A stretch of DNA of 64,000 bases from the NCBI RefSeq assembly GCF_000416985.1, contig NZ_ATDL01000018.1:1-64000 (forward strand). The letters are read 5' to 3'. Numbering within the stretch: the first letter of the stretch is position 1; every line of letters starts with the position of its first letter. Source of the DNA: Sphingobacterium paucimobilis HER1398. Its GTDB lineage: Bacteria; Bacteroidota; Bacteroidia; Sphingobacteriales; Sphingobacteriaceae. Shown one piece after another: positions 54,616 through 63,116 of the stretch. The translations under genes were made by a program, and so were the position numbers. The notes under the pieces were generated by a model. That model was not told the origin of the DNA. It ran no database searches and saw nothing but the letters and a program-made list of their open reading frames with translations.

Positions 54616-57531
54616 TTACTTAATTAGTGCTTTATATAAGATTTCGACCGGATGGTAGGATTTTCTTCCTACCCCATCCTTGATTTGATGACGACATGAG
54701 GTACCTGCTGCAGCGATCAATGTATCCGATTGGGCACTCCTTACCGCAGGAAGCAATACCAACTCCGCGACTTTCATCGATATTTCATAGTGCTCTTTTT
54801 CGTACCCAAATGATCCTGCCATCCCACAGCATCCTGAAGGGATCACCTCGACCGTATAATTAACAGGCAGCGACAGCAGTTTTTCCGTAGTGCCGACCAG
54901 ATGAAAAGCTTTTTGATAACAATGTCCATGTAGCTTTATAGCCTGCTTTTCGGAGGTAAACTGTTCGGGATGTATATTTCCCTTTTCCACCTCGCGAAGC
55001 AAAAATTCTTCCATGGTCAATGCATTTCTCGCAATGCGTGACGCCGCTTCTTGCTGTTCGTTGTCCACCAAGGACAGATACTCGTCCCTAAAGGTGAGTA
55101 TAGCGGAGGGCTCTATACCTAACAACGGTGTACCATCATTTATCAGTTGACTCAGGAGTGATACATTCTTGTTTGCCAGCGCCTTGGCTTCTTTGACAAA
55201 ACCTTTTGACAGGTAGGTGCGTCCGCTCTCTTTATGCGGCGGAACCAAAACCTGATACCCCAGTGCCGTTAACAGCTTATACGCCGTAATACCTATTTCC
55301 GTATCGTTATAGTCTGTAAACTCGTCGCAGAATAAATAGACTCTTCGCTGACTCGTATAGGCATCCTGCTTTTTGATCCATTGTTTAAGTGTCGTGCTCG
55401 AAACCTTTGGTAATGAACGTTCGGGAGCAAAACCCACCACCTTTTTAATTACCTTAGAAAACACAGCATTCTGTGCAAAAAAGTTATATACAGGAGCGAC
55501 CATAGCGCCCAACTGCTGGCTTTTTGTAAAATTCGCTATCAGCTTAGAACGAAAAGGAGCGCCATGTACATCATAGTATTGCTGTAAGAACTCTGCTTTC
55601 ATCTTGGCGACATCGACACTGGATGGACATTCCGTCTTACATCCTTTACAGCTCAAACAGAGGTCCATCACTTCTTTAATCTCTTCATGATCAAAGCGGT
55701 TCTTTTTCGTAGAGTTGGTCAAAAACTGACGTAACATATTAGCACGTGCTCTGGTGGTATCCTTCTCATTGCGGGTAGCCATGAAAGACGGACACATCGT
55801 ACCTCCTGTGATTTCGGTTTTTCGACAGTCTCCAGATCCAGAACACTTTTCAGCCAATCTCAAGATGCTCTCGTCTTTGGTAAAATCAAAATAGGTCTTG
55901 ATAGCCTGGCCGTCTACCGGTTTATCATAGCGCAAAGAACTATCCATAGGTGGCGCATCGACAATCTTGTTGGCATTGAATATTCCCTTCGGATCAAAAA
56001 TTCCCTTGACCTCGCGCAGCAACTGATAGACATCCTCACCAAGTACCTTTCCGATGAACTCTCCCCGTAATCGACCGTCTCCATGTTCGCCACTAAGCGA
56101 TCCATTATATTTCAGGACCAGGTCTGCCGTTTTTTCCAAAATATCGCGAAACTGCTTCTTCCCTTGATCAGACTTCAGATTAATGAAGGGTTCGATATGC
56201 AATTCTCCTGCTCCTGCATGCGCATAATACGAAGCGTGCACACCTTGCTCTTGAAGCAACTGCTGCACGTCTGCGACATAAGCCGGCAGATCCTCTGGTG
56301 AAACCGCACAATCCTCGATCAGATTGACCGGTTGGCTATCTCCTGGCAGGTTACGGATCAGTCCCAATCCCGCCTTACGGACATCCCATACCAAGTTTGT
56401 CTCCTTCGCATCGGTTATCAATGGATAGGCGTAGCCAAATCCTGCTTCGACCAAATCCTGCTTCAGATGGTCCGCTTTTGCTTCAATCTCCTCTTTGGTA
56501 TCGGCTCTGAACTCTACGATCAGAAGAGCCTGTGGGTCGCCTTCGATAAAAAAGCGATTGTACTGATAGGTAGGATGGCCTACGGTAAAATCCAATATAT
56601 ACTTGTCCACCAATTCGGAAGCCTCCGGATCGTGATTAAGAGCTATCACATTCGCACGCATACATTCAATCATATCATTAAAATGTACACATAACAACCC
56701 AATCTCTTTGGGAGGCAAAGGACGCAATTTCAATACCGCTTCGGTCACGATTCCGAGCGTCCCTTCAGAGCCAGCCAATAGGTTACAGAGATTGAACGGC
56801 ACCTCGCTATCGACCAGATAATCTAAGGCATATCCCGTATTTCGTCGTGTTATGGTCTTCTTCGGAAACCCCTTCTCTATGGCTTCTACGTTTGCCGGCT
56901 TAGTCAATAGATCATTCAATGCACGATAGATATCGCCTTCCCTGCCTTTCATAGCGAGTTTTCCAAAATGAGCAGCAGGATCTAATTGTTCAAAAACAAC
57001 TTCACTGCCATCGTTGAGGACCACGTCCGCACGGATCAGGTTCTCGCGGGTATCGCCCCATACTATAGAATGCAGTCCGGACGAGTTGTTGCCAATCATT
57101 CCCCCTACCATCGCTCGGCTCGCCGTAGATGTTTCCGGTCCAAACATCAGACCATAGGGCTTTAGATACGCATTTAAGTCATCCCGGATCACACCAGGCT
57201 CGACCTTAACCCATTGTTCCTCGACATTCAACTCCAAAATCTTATTGAAGCACTTCGAGACATCGACCACAATACCACTTCCTACCACCTGCCCAGCCAG
57301 TGATGTACCTGCAGTACGAGGGATCAGCGTTACTCTATTTTCATCGGCAAACTGTACCAATTTCAATATATCATCCTTGGTATGGGGAATGACGACAGCA
57401 AGGGGCAATTCTTGATACACGGATGCATCCGTAGCATAAGCTAATCGAATGGTCTGGTGCTTAGAGTCGGATGGGTTATAATATAACTCCCCTTCTATCT
57501 GATGGCTTAGTTTCGCTAACGTTGACAACAT
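54616..57531 (-). CDS. FAD-linked oxidase / Fe-S dehydrogenase (D-lactate or glycolate type), fused form
   Basis: 971 residues. An N-terminal FAD-binding domain (about 40-260: VTLIPRTAGTSLAGQVVGSG, GMIGNNSSGLHSI) and an FAD-oxidase C-terminal region (HAGAGELHIEPF, GSLSGEHGDGRLRGEFIGKV) are followed by Fe-S motifs near 595-650 (CSGSGDC, CLSCKGCKTECPSS) and CCG-type cysteine motifs in the last quarter (HGHCYQKAF, PSGCCGMAGSFGYE). This is the GlcD/GlcF-like fusion seen in D-lactate dehydrogenases that feed the quinone pool. The exact hydroxy acid is not certain. Confidence 0.9.
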   Translation of the reverse strand: MLSTLAKLSHQIEGELYYNPSDSKHQTIRLAYATDASVYQELPLAVVIPHTKDDILKLVQFADENRVTLIPRTAGTSLAGQVVGSGIVVDVSKCFNKILELNVEEQWVKVEPGVIRDDLNAYLKPYGLMFGPETSTASRAMVGGMIGNNSSGLHSIVWGDTRENLIRADVVLNDGSEVVFEQLDPAAHFGKLAMKGREGDIYRALNDLLTKPANVEAIEKGFPKKTITRRNTGYALDYLVDSEVPFNLCNLLAGSEGTLGIVTEAVLKLRPLPPKEIGLLCVHFNDMIECMRANVIALNHDPEASELVDKYILDFTVGHPTYQYNRFFIEGDPQALLIVEFRADTKEEIEAKADHLKQDLVEAGFGYAYPLITDAKETNLVWDVRKAGLGLIRNLPGDSQPVNLIEDCAVSPEDLPAYVADVQQLLQEQGVHASYYAHAGAGELHIEPFINLKSDQGKKQFRDILEKTADLVLKYNGSLSGEHGDGRLRGEFIGKVLGEDVYQLLREVKGIFDPKGIFNANKIVDAPPMDSSLRYDKPVDGQAIKTYFDFTKDESILRLAEKCSGSGDCRKTEITGGTMCPSFMATRNEKDTTRARANMLRQFLTNSTKKNRFDHEEIKEVMDLCLSCKGCKTECPSSVDVAKMKAEFLQQYYDVHGAPFRSKLIANFTKSQQLGAMVAPVYNFFAQNAVFSKVIKKVVGFAPERSLPKVSSTTLKQWIKKQDAYTSQRRVYLFCDEFTDYNDTEIGITAYKLLTALGYQVLVPPHKESGRTYLSKGFVKEAKALANKNVSLLSQLINDGTPLLGIEPSAILTFRDEYLSLVDNEQQEAASRIARNALTMEEFLLREVEKGNIHPEQFTSEKQAIKLHGHCYQKAFHLVGTTEKLLSLPVNYTVEVIPSGCCGMAGSFGYEKEHYEISMKVAELVLLPAVRSAQSDTLIAAAGTSCRHQIKDGVGRKSYHPVEILYKALIK

Positions 57532-57698
57532 GAACTTCTTCTTTTAAATCTATTAGATAAACAAATCTAATCAATCTTACATTATTTTTAGGTATATTAG
57601 AGTCAACGATTGTTATTTTATGCAATAAGATTTATAAATAACGCATAATAACGCAACGCCTATTCTTATTCAAATAGATCCCATCACGCAGACTGATA

Positions 57699-57740
57699 GA
57701 ATATAATTCATTTTCTGATAAATAATTATGAATTATATTC
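57699..57740 (+). promoter_or_regulatory. Palindromic operator upstream of the Lrp-like gene
   Basis: A 13-base perfect inverted repeat GAATATAATTCAT (57699-57711) and ATGAATTATATTC (57728-57740) with a 16-base spacer ends 10 bases before the -7 element. It is placed to control the Lrp gene and perhaps the divergent FAD-dehydrogenase gene. Autoregulation by Lrp is inferred. Confidence 0.6.
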
Positions 57741-57750
57741 TAAAAAAGGT

Positions 57751-57758
57751 TAAATTTG
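57751..57758 (+). promoter_or_regulatory. -7 element TAAATTTG of the Lrp-like gene
   Basis: An exact TAnnTTTG match ending seven bases before ATG 57766, so the mRNA probably has almost no 5' leader. Confidence 0.6.
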
Positions 57759-57765
57759 CAGAATT

Positions 57766-58245
57766 ATGTCAAAAACAGAAATATCATTAGACCATATTGA
57801 CTATCAGATACTCCGCATCATGCAGAATAATGCCCGGACGAACAACGCTGATATAGCGCGCGAACTCGGCATGGCGCCTTCTGCTATCTTGGAGCGAGTC
57901 AAGAAGTTAGAGCAAAAGGAAGTTATATTGCAATACAATGCTAAGATCAATCCTTCTGCATTAGATCAAAACTTACTATCGTTTATATCCATCAAAACGT
58001 CGGACATTATCGGAGAGCAGGGCGTTGCCTATCTTTTGGCAGAAATCCCCGAAGTCCAGGAGGTGCATGATATCGCAGGCGATGATGGATACCTTATAAA
58101 GGTACGTACGCATGACGCAGCTGGGTTGGTCGATTTAATGCGCAATACGTTAGGGAAGATAGAGGGCATCCTGTCTACCCGTACGACGATCGTCCTGCAA
58201 ACGGTCAAAGAAGAACAAAAACTAGTAATTCCTTCAAAAGACTAA
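57766..58245 (+). CDS. Lrp/AsnC-family transcriptional regulator
   Basis: 159 residues: N-terminal HTH (LDHIDYQILRIMQNNARTNN, ADIARELGMAPSAILERVKK) and C-terminal RAM ligand-binding domain (PEVQEVHDIAGDDGYLIKVR). These regulators form octamers that sense amino acids. The EamA exporter gene begins 3 bases after the stop, which suggests amino acid export control. A long palindrome and a nearly leaderless promoter lie upstream. Confidence 0.92.
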   Translation: MSKTEISLDHIDYQILRIMQNNARTNNADIARELGMAPSAILERVKKLEQKEVILQYNAKINPSALDQNLLSFISIKTSDIIGEQGVAYLLAEIPEVQEVHDIAGDDGYLIKVRTHDAAGLVDLMRNTLGKIEGILSTRTTIVLQTVKEEQKLVIPSKD

Positions 58246-58248
58246 TTA

Positions 58249-59346
58249 ATGAACGAAAAGAATCCTTCAGTAGCGCGCATCGTTTTCGCCTATCTTGTTG
58301 TCTATATCGTATGGGGGTCAACCTTCTTTTTCATCGAAAAAGCGCTTCGATCATTTTCCCCATTTGTTTTGGGCTCCATTCGCTTTATCATAGCGGGATC
58401 GCTGCTAATGGGATACTGTGGGTTGAAAGGTTATAAAATATTCAACAGAGAAGATGTCAAACAAGCCATATTTGTTGGATTTTTACTTCTCTTTATAGAT
58501 ATGGCGGCCATTATTTGGTCCGAACAATATATATCCAGTGGTATCGTATCTATTCTTTCCGCCGCTACTGCTATTTGGTTTATTGTCTTTGACAAGCCCA
58601 AGTGGAAAGAAAACTTCTCTAGCTTACCTATTATTCTTGGTTTGGTTTTAGGCTTTACCGGAGTTATCATGCTGTTCGCAGAGCAAGTTTTTGGCCAAAC
58701 CGACGATGGCGAAAAGTCGCAAAACCTGATCGCCATGGGGGTTCTTATCCTGGGGACGATCGGCTGGACTATAGGTTCCTTGACATCCAAATACAGTCAA
58801 AAGGACAAGTCAGAAAAGCGAAAAGAACAGCCCTTAAATGTTATTGTCAAGACCGCTTGGCAAATGGTGACTGCCGGCGTTGCCTTTACCACTGTTGCTT
58901 TACTGAATGGCGAATACAAAGCATTTGATTATAATGCCGTCTATTTGGCCGACTGGGGTGCGATCATCTACCTGGTTACGTTTGGATCGATCCTCGCTTT
59001 TAGTTCCTACATTTGGCTTCTACAGGTCAGACCGGCTACCGAAGTCAGCACCTATGCCTATGTCAACCCTATTGTAGCATTACTATTGGTACATTTCTTT
59101 ACCGATCACCAGGTCACACCTTTACAGATAATGGGGCTTGTAGTAGTTTTATTTTCTGTACTGTTGATGAACTGGAACCTGTACAAAAATAACAGAACAA
59201 TACGGGCACTTCGTTACAGAAAGAAACTAAAACGTGTTAAGAACATGGCTCCGAAAAGTAGTATCCCTAGAATTATAGAGGTGGCGGAGTTCAGCGCAAA
59301 AGAAAAGAAAAAACAAGCCAAAGAAGCGAAGAAAGAGAATAATTAG
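58249..59346 (+). CDS. EamA/DMT-family transporter
   Basis: 365 residues with ten membrane helices arranged as two EamA repeats (VARIVFAYLVVYIVWGSTFF at the start of the first; NPIVALLLVHFFTDHQVTPL near the end of the second). The first helix ends in the WGSTFF motif seen in many metabolite exporters. A long basic C-terminal tail follows the last helix. Coupled to the Lrp gene; probably exports an amino acid or related metabolite. Confidence 0.88.
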   Translation: MNEKNPSVARIVFAYLVVYIVWGSTFFFIEKALRSFSPFVLGSIRFIIAGSLLMGYCGLKGYKIFNREDVKQAIFVGFLLLFIDMAAIIWSEQYISSGIVSILSAATAIWFIVFDKPKWKENFSSLPIILGLVLGFTGVIMLFAEQVFGQTDDGEKSQNLIAMGVLILGTIGWTIGSLTSKYSQKDKSEKRKEQPLNVIVKTAWQMVTAGVAFTTVALLNGEYKAFDYNAVYLADWGAIIYLVTFGSILAFSSYIWLLQVRPATEVSTYAYVNPIVALLLVHFFTDHQVTPLQIMGLVVVLFSVLLMNWNLYKNNRTIRALRYRKKLKRVKNMAPKSSIPRIIEVAEFSAKEKKKQAKEAKKENN

Positions 59347-59676
59347 GACGTATTTAAGAAGTTTACAAGTGTTAACTAAATATGATCTTTTCTTCTCGCT
59401 CAAGCCGCGAGTGGCTCGTACTTTTTTCCGCACAAAGTACGCAAAAACTCATCGCTTAAACCACGAAGTGCTCTGCGAAGCAAAACTTTTGACTCAAAGT
59501 CCGTGCCTCCCTCTGCAATTGCCAAAATTTTTCAGGCGATACGAAGAGTGTGTGTACAGATTTTGCTTTATTTAGAGCCTCCCATCATAAGTTTCGTTTA
59601 TAGGCGACATTAATCTAACTTGTAAAGCTACTTCTTATAAAACCATTATTGCTGAAAGATAAAAAAAGGGAAGTAT
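59347..59676. other. Non-coding stretch with a possible dispersed repeat
   Basis: About 330 bases without a supported gene. The section 59395-59570 is richer in GC than its surroundings and contains GTACTTT...AAAGTAC as an inverted repeat (59418-59440). Its make-up resembles intergenic repeats seen in some Sphingobacteriaceae genomes, but this is from memory and needs a genome search. Short frames crossing it do not look like proteins. Confidence 0.35.
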
Positions 59677-59689
59677 TTAATACTTCCCT
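59667..59689 (-). terminator. Terminator overlapping the stop of the M16-like gene
   Basis: An almost uninterrupted palindrome, AGGGAAGTATT / AATACTTCCCT, contains the last codons and stop of the minus-strand gene and is followed by seven Ts on that strand. Confidence 0.75.
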
Positions 59690-60954
59690 ACAATTACTTT
59701 ACTCAGCTTATCATAATCAAAGTAACGTGTTGCGATCTCCTGTACCCTCGCCGGCGTCATGGTCCGCAATACCTCGTGGTAATAATGATAGTAGGACAAA
59801 TCAAGTCCGCTAAAATAAACGGCTTTAAACTTGTCTACATGTGAAAAGATACTCTCCAAACTGCCGAGAAGATTTCCCTGCATGTAGTTACGGACGAGCT
59901 CCACTTCTTCTATAGTCGTAGGCTGTTCGCGCAAATGCTTAAATTCCTTTTCTATTTCTACCAGCGTTGCATTAGTTACATCCGCACCGACCTCCGATCC
60001 CAACGTGATAAAGGCGGTGTGCTTTAAACTGACCACAGCCGACCCTATACCATAGGTGTAGCCCTTGTCTTCTCGGATATTGCGCATCAGCCGAGATCCG
60101 AAAAAACCACCTAACAACGTATTTACAAACTGTATAGCCGGAAAGTCAGGATGTGCACGGCCTTCGGTAATACCCCCCATGCGAATAGCCGATTGGAGCG
60201 CTTCTTCTTTTGGCTCGACCACCAACTGTCCATCGCCAGGCAAGGGCAGGTCAATAGAATTGCCGACTGCTGTTTTGCTGCTCGCCCATTCTTGGCCAAA
60301 TAAACTATCTACCAGCCCCTGAAGCTCTTCGTCTATCCTACCCGCAATCAGCAACGTACAGTTATTTGGTGCGATCTGTTGCTCAAATAGGGCAATAAGC
60401 TTCTCTCTGCTCAGGCTATCGTAATCTTCGAGATCCGCCACAGCACCATATTGGTTAGGCCCAAATAGATTTTTATAAAACAAACGACGAGCCACCACAT
60501 CATTCTTTTGCAAAGCTATCTGTAGACTTTGTTTATTATTTCGGATATACGTCTCCAGTTCTTCCTCCGGGAAAGTAGAGTGCATTAATATATCAGCAAC
60601 AATAGGCAGCACTTTATCGACATGCTTTCTTATCGTATACAGCGACAATGCGGTATAATCAAAACTATACTCGGGCATCAGATAAGCTCCATAGAAATCT
60701 ATTTCTTCAGCTATCTCCGCACTGCTCCTGCTTGTTGTACCTTCTTTCAACATCGACGACAGGGCGACATTCAAAATTGGGAGCGAGGACTTTTCGTAAT
60801 AGTTCTCAAAAACAAATTCAAACTTAATCAGTTCCAATTCATCGGTATGGAACAAAAAAGTCTTCAATCCGTTGGCATGGCTTAGCGCTACGGGCTGTAC
60901 CAACTCTAAATCTCCAATCGCCTGGTAAGGTGGCGCTTCTAATCTATTCGGCAT
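59677..60954 (-). CDS. M16-family peptidase-like subunit without the zinc site
   Basis: 425 residues with the M16 fold (SLYTIRKHVDKVLPIVADIL, FINTLLGGFFGSR-like in FVNTLLGGFFGSRLMRNIRE, GYTYGIGSAVVSL). Where the active subunit has HxxEH this protein reads VALSSMLKEG, so it cannot bind zinc. It is the non-catalytic half of a two-subunit enzyme like mitochondrial processing peptidase alpha. It follows the active subunit with an 11-base overlap. The pair probably degrades peptides in the periplasm or cytosol. Confidence 0.88.
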   Translation of the reverse strand: MPNRLEAPPYQAIGDLELVQPVALSHANGLKTFLFHTDELELIKFEFVFENYYEKSSLPILNVALSSMLKEGTTSRSSAEIAEEIDFYGAYLMPEYSFDYTALSLYTIRKHVDKVLPIVADILMHSTFPEEELETYIRNNKQSLQIALQKNDVVARRLFYKNLFGPNQYGAVADLEDYDSLSREKLIALFEQQIAPNNCTLLIAGRIDEELQGLVDSLFGQEWASSKTAVGNSIDLPLPGDGQLVVEPKEEALQSAIRMGGITEGRAHPDFPAIQFVNTLLGGFFGSRLMRNIREDKGYTYGIGSAVVSLKHTAFITLGSEVGADVTNATLVEIEKEFKHLREQPTTIEEVELVRNYMQGNLLGSLESIFSHVDKFKAVYFSGLDLSYYHYYHEVLRTMTPARVQEIATRYFDYDKLSKVIVGKY

Positions 60955-62197
60955 GTTTACCTCCTTTTGATTGGTACCATAAAGTCGATGAATTCTCCAT
61001 TCTAAATATGTCTTTAGCTACACGCTGTACATCTTCAGCGGATACCTTTAAATACTTATCGTTCTCTTCGTTATAGTCTTTCGCATCTCCCAAAGCTTCA
61101 TAGAATGCTAAGTTCATCGCTTTATCCAAAATAGAAAGCTCAGAAAACAATAACGTCGATTCGATCTTGTTCTTTACTTTCTGCAACTCCGACTCCACTA
61201 CAAGATCCGATTTTATCTTATTTATTTCCTCCCATATAATCGCTTCCGCTTCTTCCAGACTAATACCTGCCAGAGGTTTTCCCTCGATCACAAACAGGTT
61301 TGTATCGATACTCCCCGTTACATAAGCATTGATCTCCGAAAAGACCTGTCTTTCTTTGACCAGGGAACGATATAGTCGCGAAGAAGAGCCTCTTGAAAGG
61401 ATATCAGACAGCAAATCCATCGTTTGATAATCCTTAGACAACCGGTCATAACCGTGAAAAGCGATATATATACTATCTACTGGCACATCCGCTTCGACCA
61501 CCTCACGCCTAGCCGCCTCTTGCTTAGGTTCTTGTGGCAGATTACGACGGTAAGTCTGTCCTGCAGGAATCTCATCAAACCACTTCTCCGTTAGCACCTT
61601 TATATCTGCCAGCTTCACGTCTCCTGCAACTACCAATACCGCATTTTGAGGCGTATAGAACTTGGAGAAGAAGCCTTTGACATCTTCCATCGTTGCATCT
61701 TCGATATGCTTGAGCTCCTTACCTATAGTCGCCCATCGGTAAGGATGCACCTTATAGGCCATAGGTCGCAAATGCAACCATACATCACCATAGGGCTGAT
61801 TCAGGTAGCGCTGTTTAAACTCCTCGCAGACGACCTGACGTTGCACCTCTAGGCTTTGATCACTAAAAGCCAAGCTCAACATCCGGTCGCTCTCTAACCA
61901 GAATGCGGTTTCCAGATTAGAGGCAGGCAGCGTGATATAGTAATTGGTAATATCATTGCTCGTAAAAGCATTGTTCTCACCTCCCACTTGCTGTAGCGGA
62001 CCGTCATAATTTGGAATATTGACGGATCCTCCGAACATGAGATGCTCAAATAAGTGGGCAAAACCCGTCTGCTCCGGGGACTCATCACGAGCCCCTACAT
62101 TATATAAAATATTAACAACAGCCATGGGGGTAGTATGGTCTTCATGTACCAATACTTTCAACCCATTGCTTAAAGTAAACCTTTCAAAATTTATCAT
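60944..62197 (-). CDS. M16-family zinc metallopeptidase, catalytic subunit
   Basis: 417 residues with the inverted zinc motif HLFEHLMF (HxxEH, about 48-52), distal Glu expected about 75 residues later (for example in SLEVQRQVVCEEFKQRY), and GYDRLSKDYQTMDLLSDILS with GSSSRLYRSLVKERQ as substrate-side loops. No signal peptide is visible, so it may be cytosolic. Its gene overlaps the inactive partner downstream; hemF lies 21 bases upstream on the same strand. Confidence 0.92.
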   Translation of the reverse strand: MINFERFTLSNGLKVLVHEDHTTPMAVVNILYNVGARDESPEQTGFAHLFEHLMFGGSVNIPNYDGPLQQVGGENNAFTSNDITNYYITLPASNLETAFWLESDRMLSLAFSDQSLEVQRQVVCEEFKQRYLNQPYGDVWLHLRPMAYKVHPYRWATIGKELKHIEDATMEDVKGFFSKFYTPQNAVLVVAGDVKLADIKVLTEKWFDEIPAGQTYRRNLPQEPKQEAARREVVEADVPVDSIYIAFHGYDRLSKDYQTMDLLSDILSRGSSSRLYRSLVKERQVFSEINAYVTGSIDTNLFVIEGKPLAGISLEEAEAIIWEEINKIKSDLVVESELQKVKNKIESTLLFSELSILDKAMNLAFYEALGDAKDYNEENDKYLKVSAEDVQRVAKDIFRMENSSTLWYQSKGGKHAE

Positions 62198-62218
62198 AAA
62201 AGACGTTAAAGCAGAAAC

Positions 62219-63115
62219 TTAAACCCAATTGACTCCTTTTCGTAATAAGGCAATTGTCTTGGCTTCCTCAGAATCTGCTGAAGGTGTAAAATTATAAAAC
62301 CAATTGGCCTGAGCAGGCAAGCTCATAAGGATGGATTCGATACGTCCATTGGTCTCTAAGCCAAAACGGGTACCCGAGTCGTACACCAGATTAAACTCCA
62401 CATAGCGACCACGACGCAGCAACTGCCAGTCCTTCTCTGCGGCTGTATAGCTTTTATTACGATGTCGGTTTACCAGTTCCGTATACAACGGTGCAAACGT
62501 ACGTCCCAAATCACAAGAAAAAGCAAATATTTCGTCATAGCTCAATCCAGTTTTCTCGGGAGTCAATTTGTCGTAAAATACGCCGCCTATACCCCGTGTC
62601 TCATTCCTATGTTTGATAAAGAAGTAATTGTCCGCCCAGGTTTTAAACTCTTCGTAGAAGCTATCCTTATGTCGATCGCACACTTCCTTCAATGTCTGGT
62701 GGAAATAACGCGCATCGTCTTCCTGCACATAGTGTGGTGTCAAGTCGATGCCGCCACCAAACCAACGAATCTCGTCATTCAACTCAAAATAGCGAATATT
62801 CATGTGGATAATAGGTACATGCGGATTATTGGGGTGTATCACAATAGACACTCCTGTAGCAAAAAAGTCTTCAGAGTCGACTCCAAAGGCTTTCTTTATC
62901 GTTTCGGGCAACTTGCCGTGTACGGCGGAAAAGTTAACCCCTCCTTTTTCCAGGATATTGCCATTCTGAATAATTCGGGTTCTTCCACCACCACCACCTT
63001 CCCGCTCCCAAAGTTCTTCTTCAAACTTAGCACCTCCATCAAGTAACTCGAGTGCCTGACAGATCTCGTCCTGAATACGCTGATAGGTTTCAGCAATCTC
63101 TTCTTTCAATATCAT
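62219..63115 (-). CDS. hemF: Oxygen-dependent coproporphyrinogen-III oxidase
   Basis: 298 residues. Diagnostic stretches include HPNNPHVPIIHMNIRYFEL, RWFGGGIDLTPHYVQEDDAR, FIKHRNETRGIGGVFYD and RRGRYVEFNLVYDSGTRFGL. The enzyme makes protoporphyrinogen IX from coproporphyrinogen III with oxygen, in heme synthesis. Being oxygen-dependent, it points to aerobic growth. The gene starts just after gpsA on the same strand. Confidence 0.95.
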   Translation of the reverse strand: MILKEEIAETYQRIQDEICQALELLDGGAKFEEELWEREGGGGGRTRIIQNGNILEKGGVNFSAVHGKLPETIKKAFGVDSEDFFATGVSIVIHPNNPHVPIIHMNIRYFELNDEIRWFGGGIDLTPHYVQEDDARYFHQTLKEVCDRHKDSFYEEFKTWADNYFFIKHRNETRGIGGVFYDKLTPEKTGLSYDEIFAFSCDLGRTFAPLYTELVNRHRNKSYTAAEKDWQLLRRGRYVEFNLVYDSGTRFGLETNGRIESILMSLPAQANWFYNFTPSADSEEAKTIALLRKGVNWV

Positions 63116-63116
63116 C

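Noticed and set aside
59369..59575. 68-codon frame on the plus strand in the gap before the M16 genes
   Set aside because: The peptide is rich in Arg, Phe and Cys without any recognisable pattern, and the section looks like a repeat rather than coding sequence.
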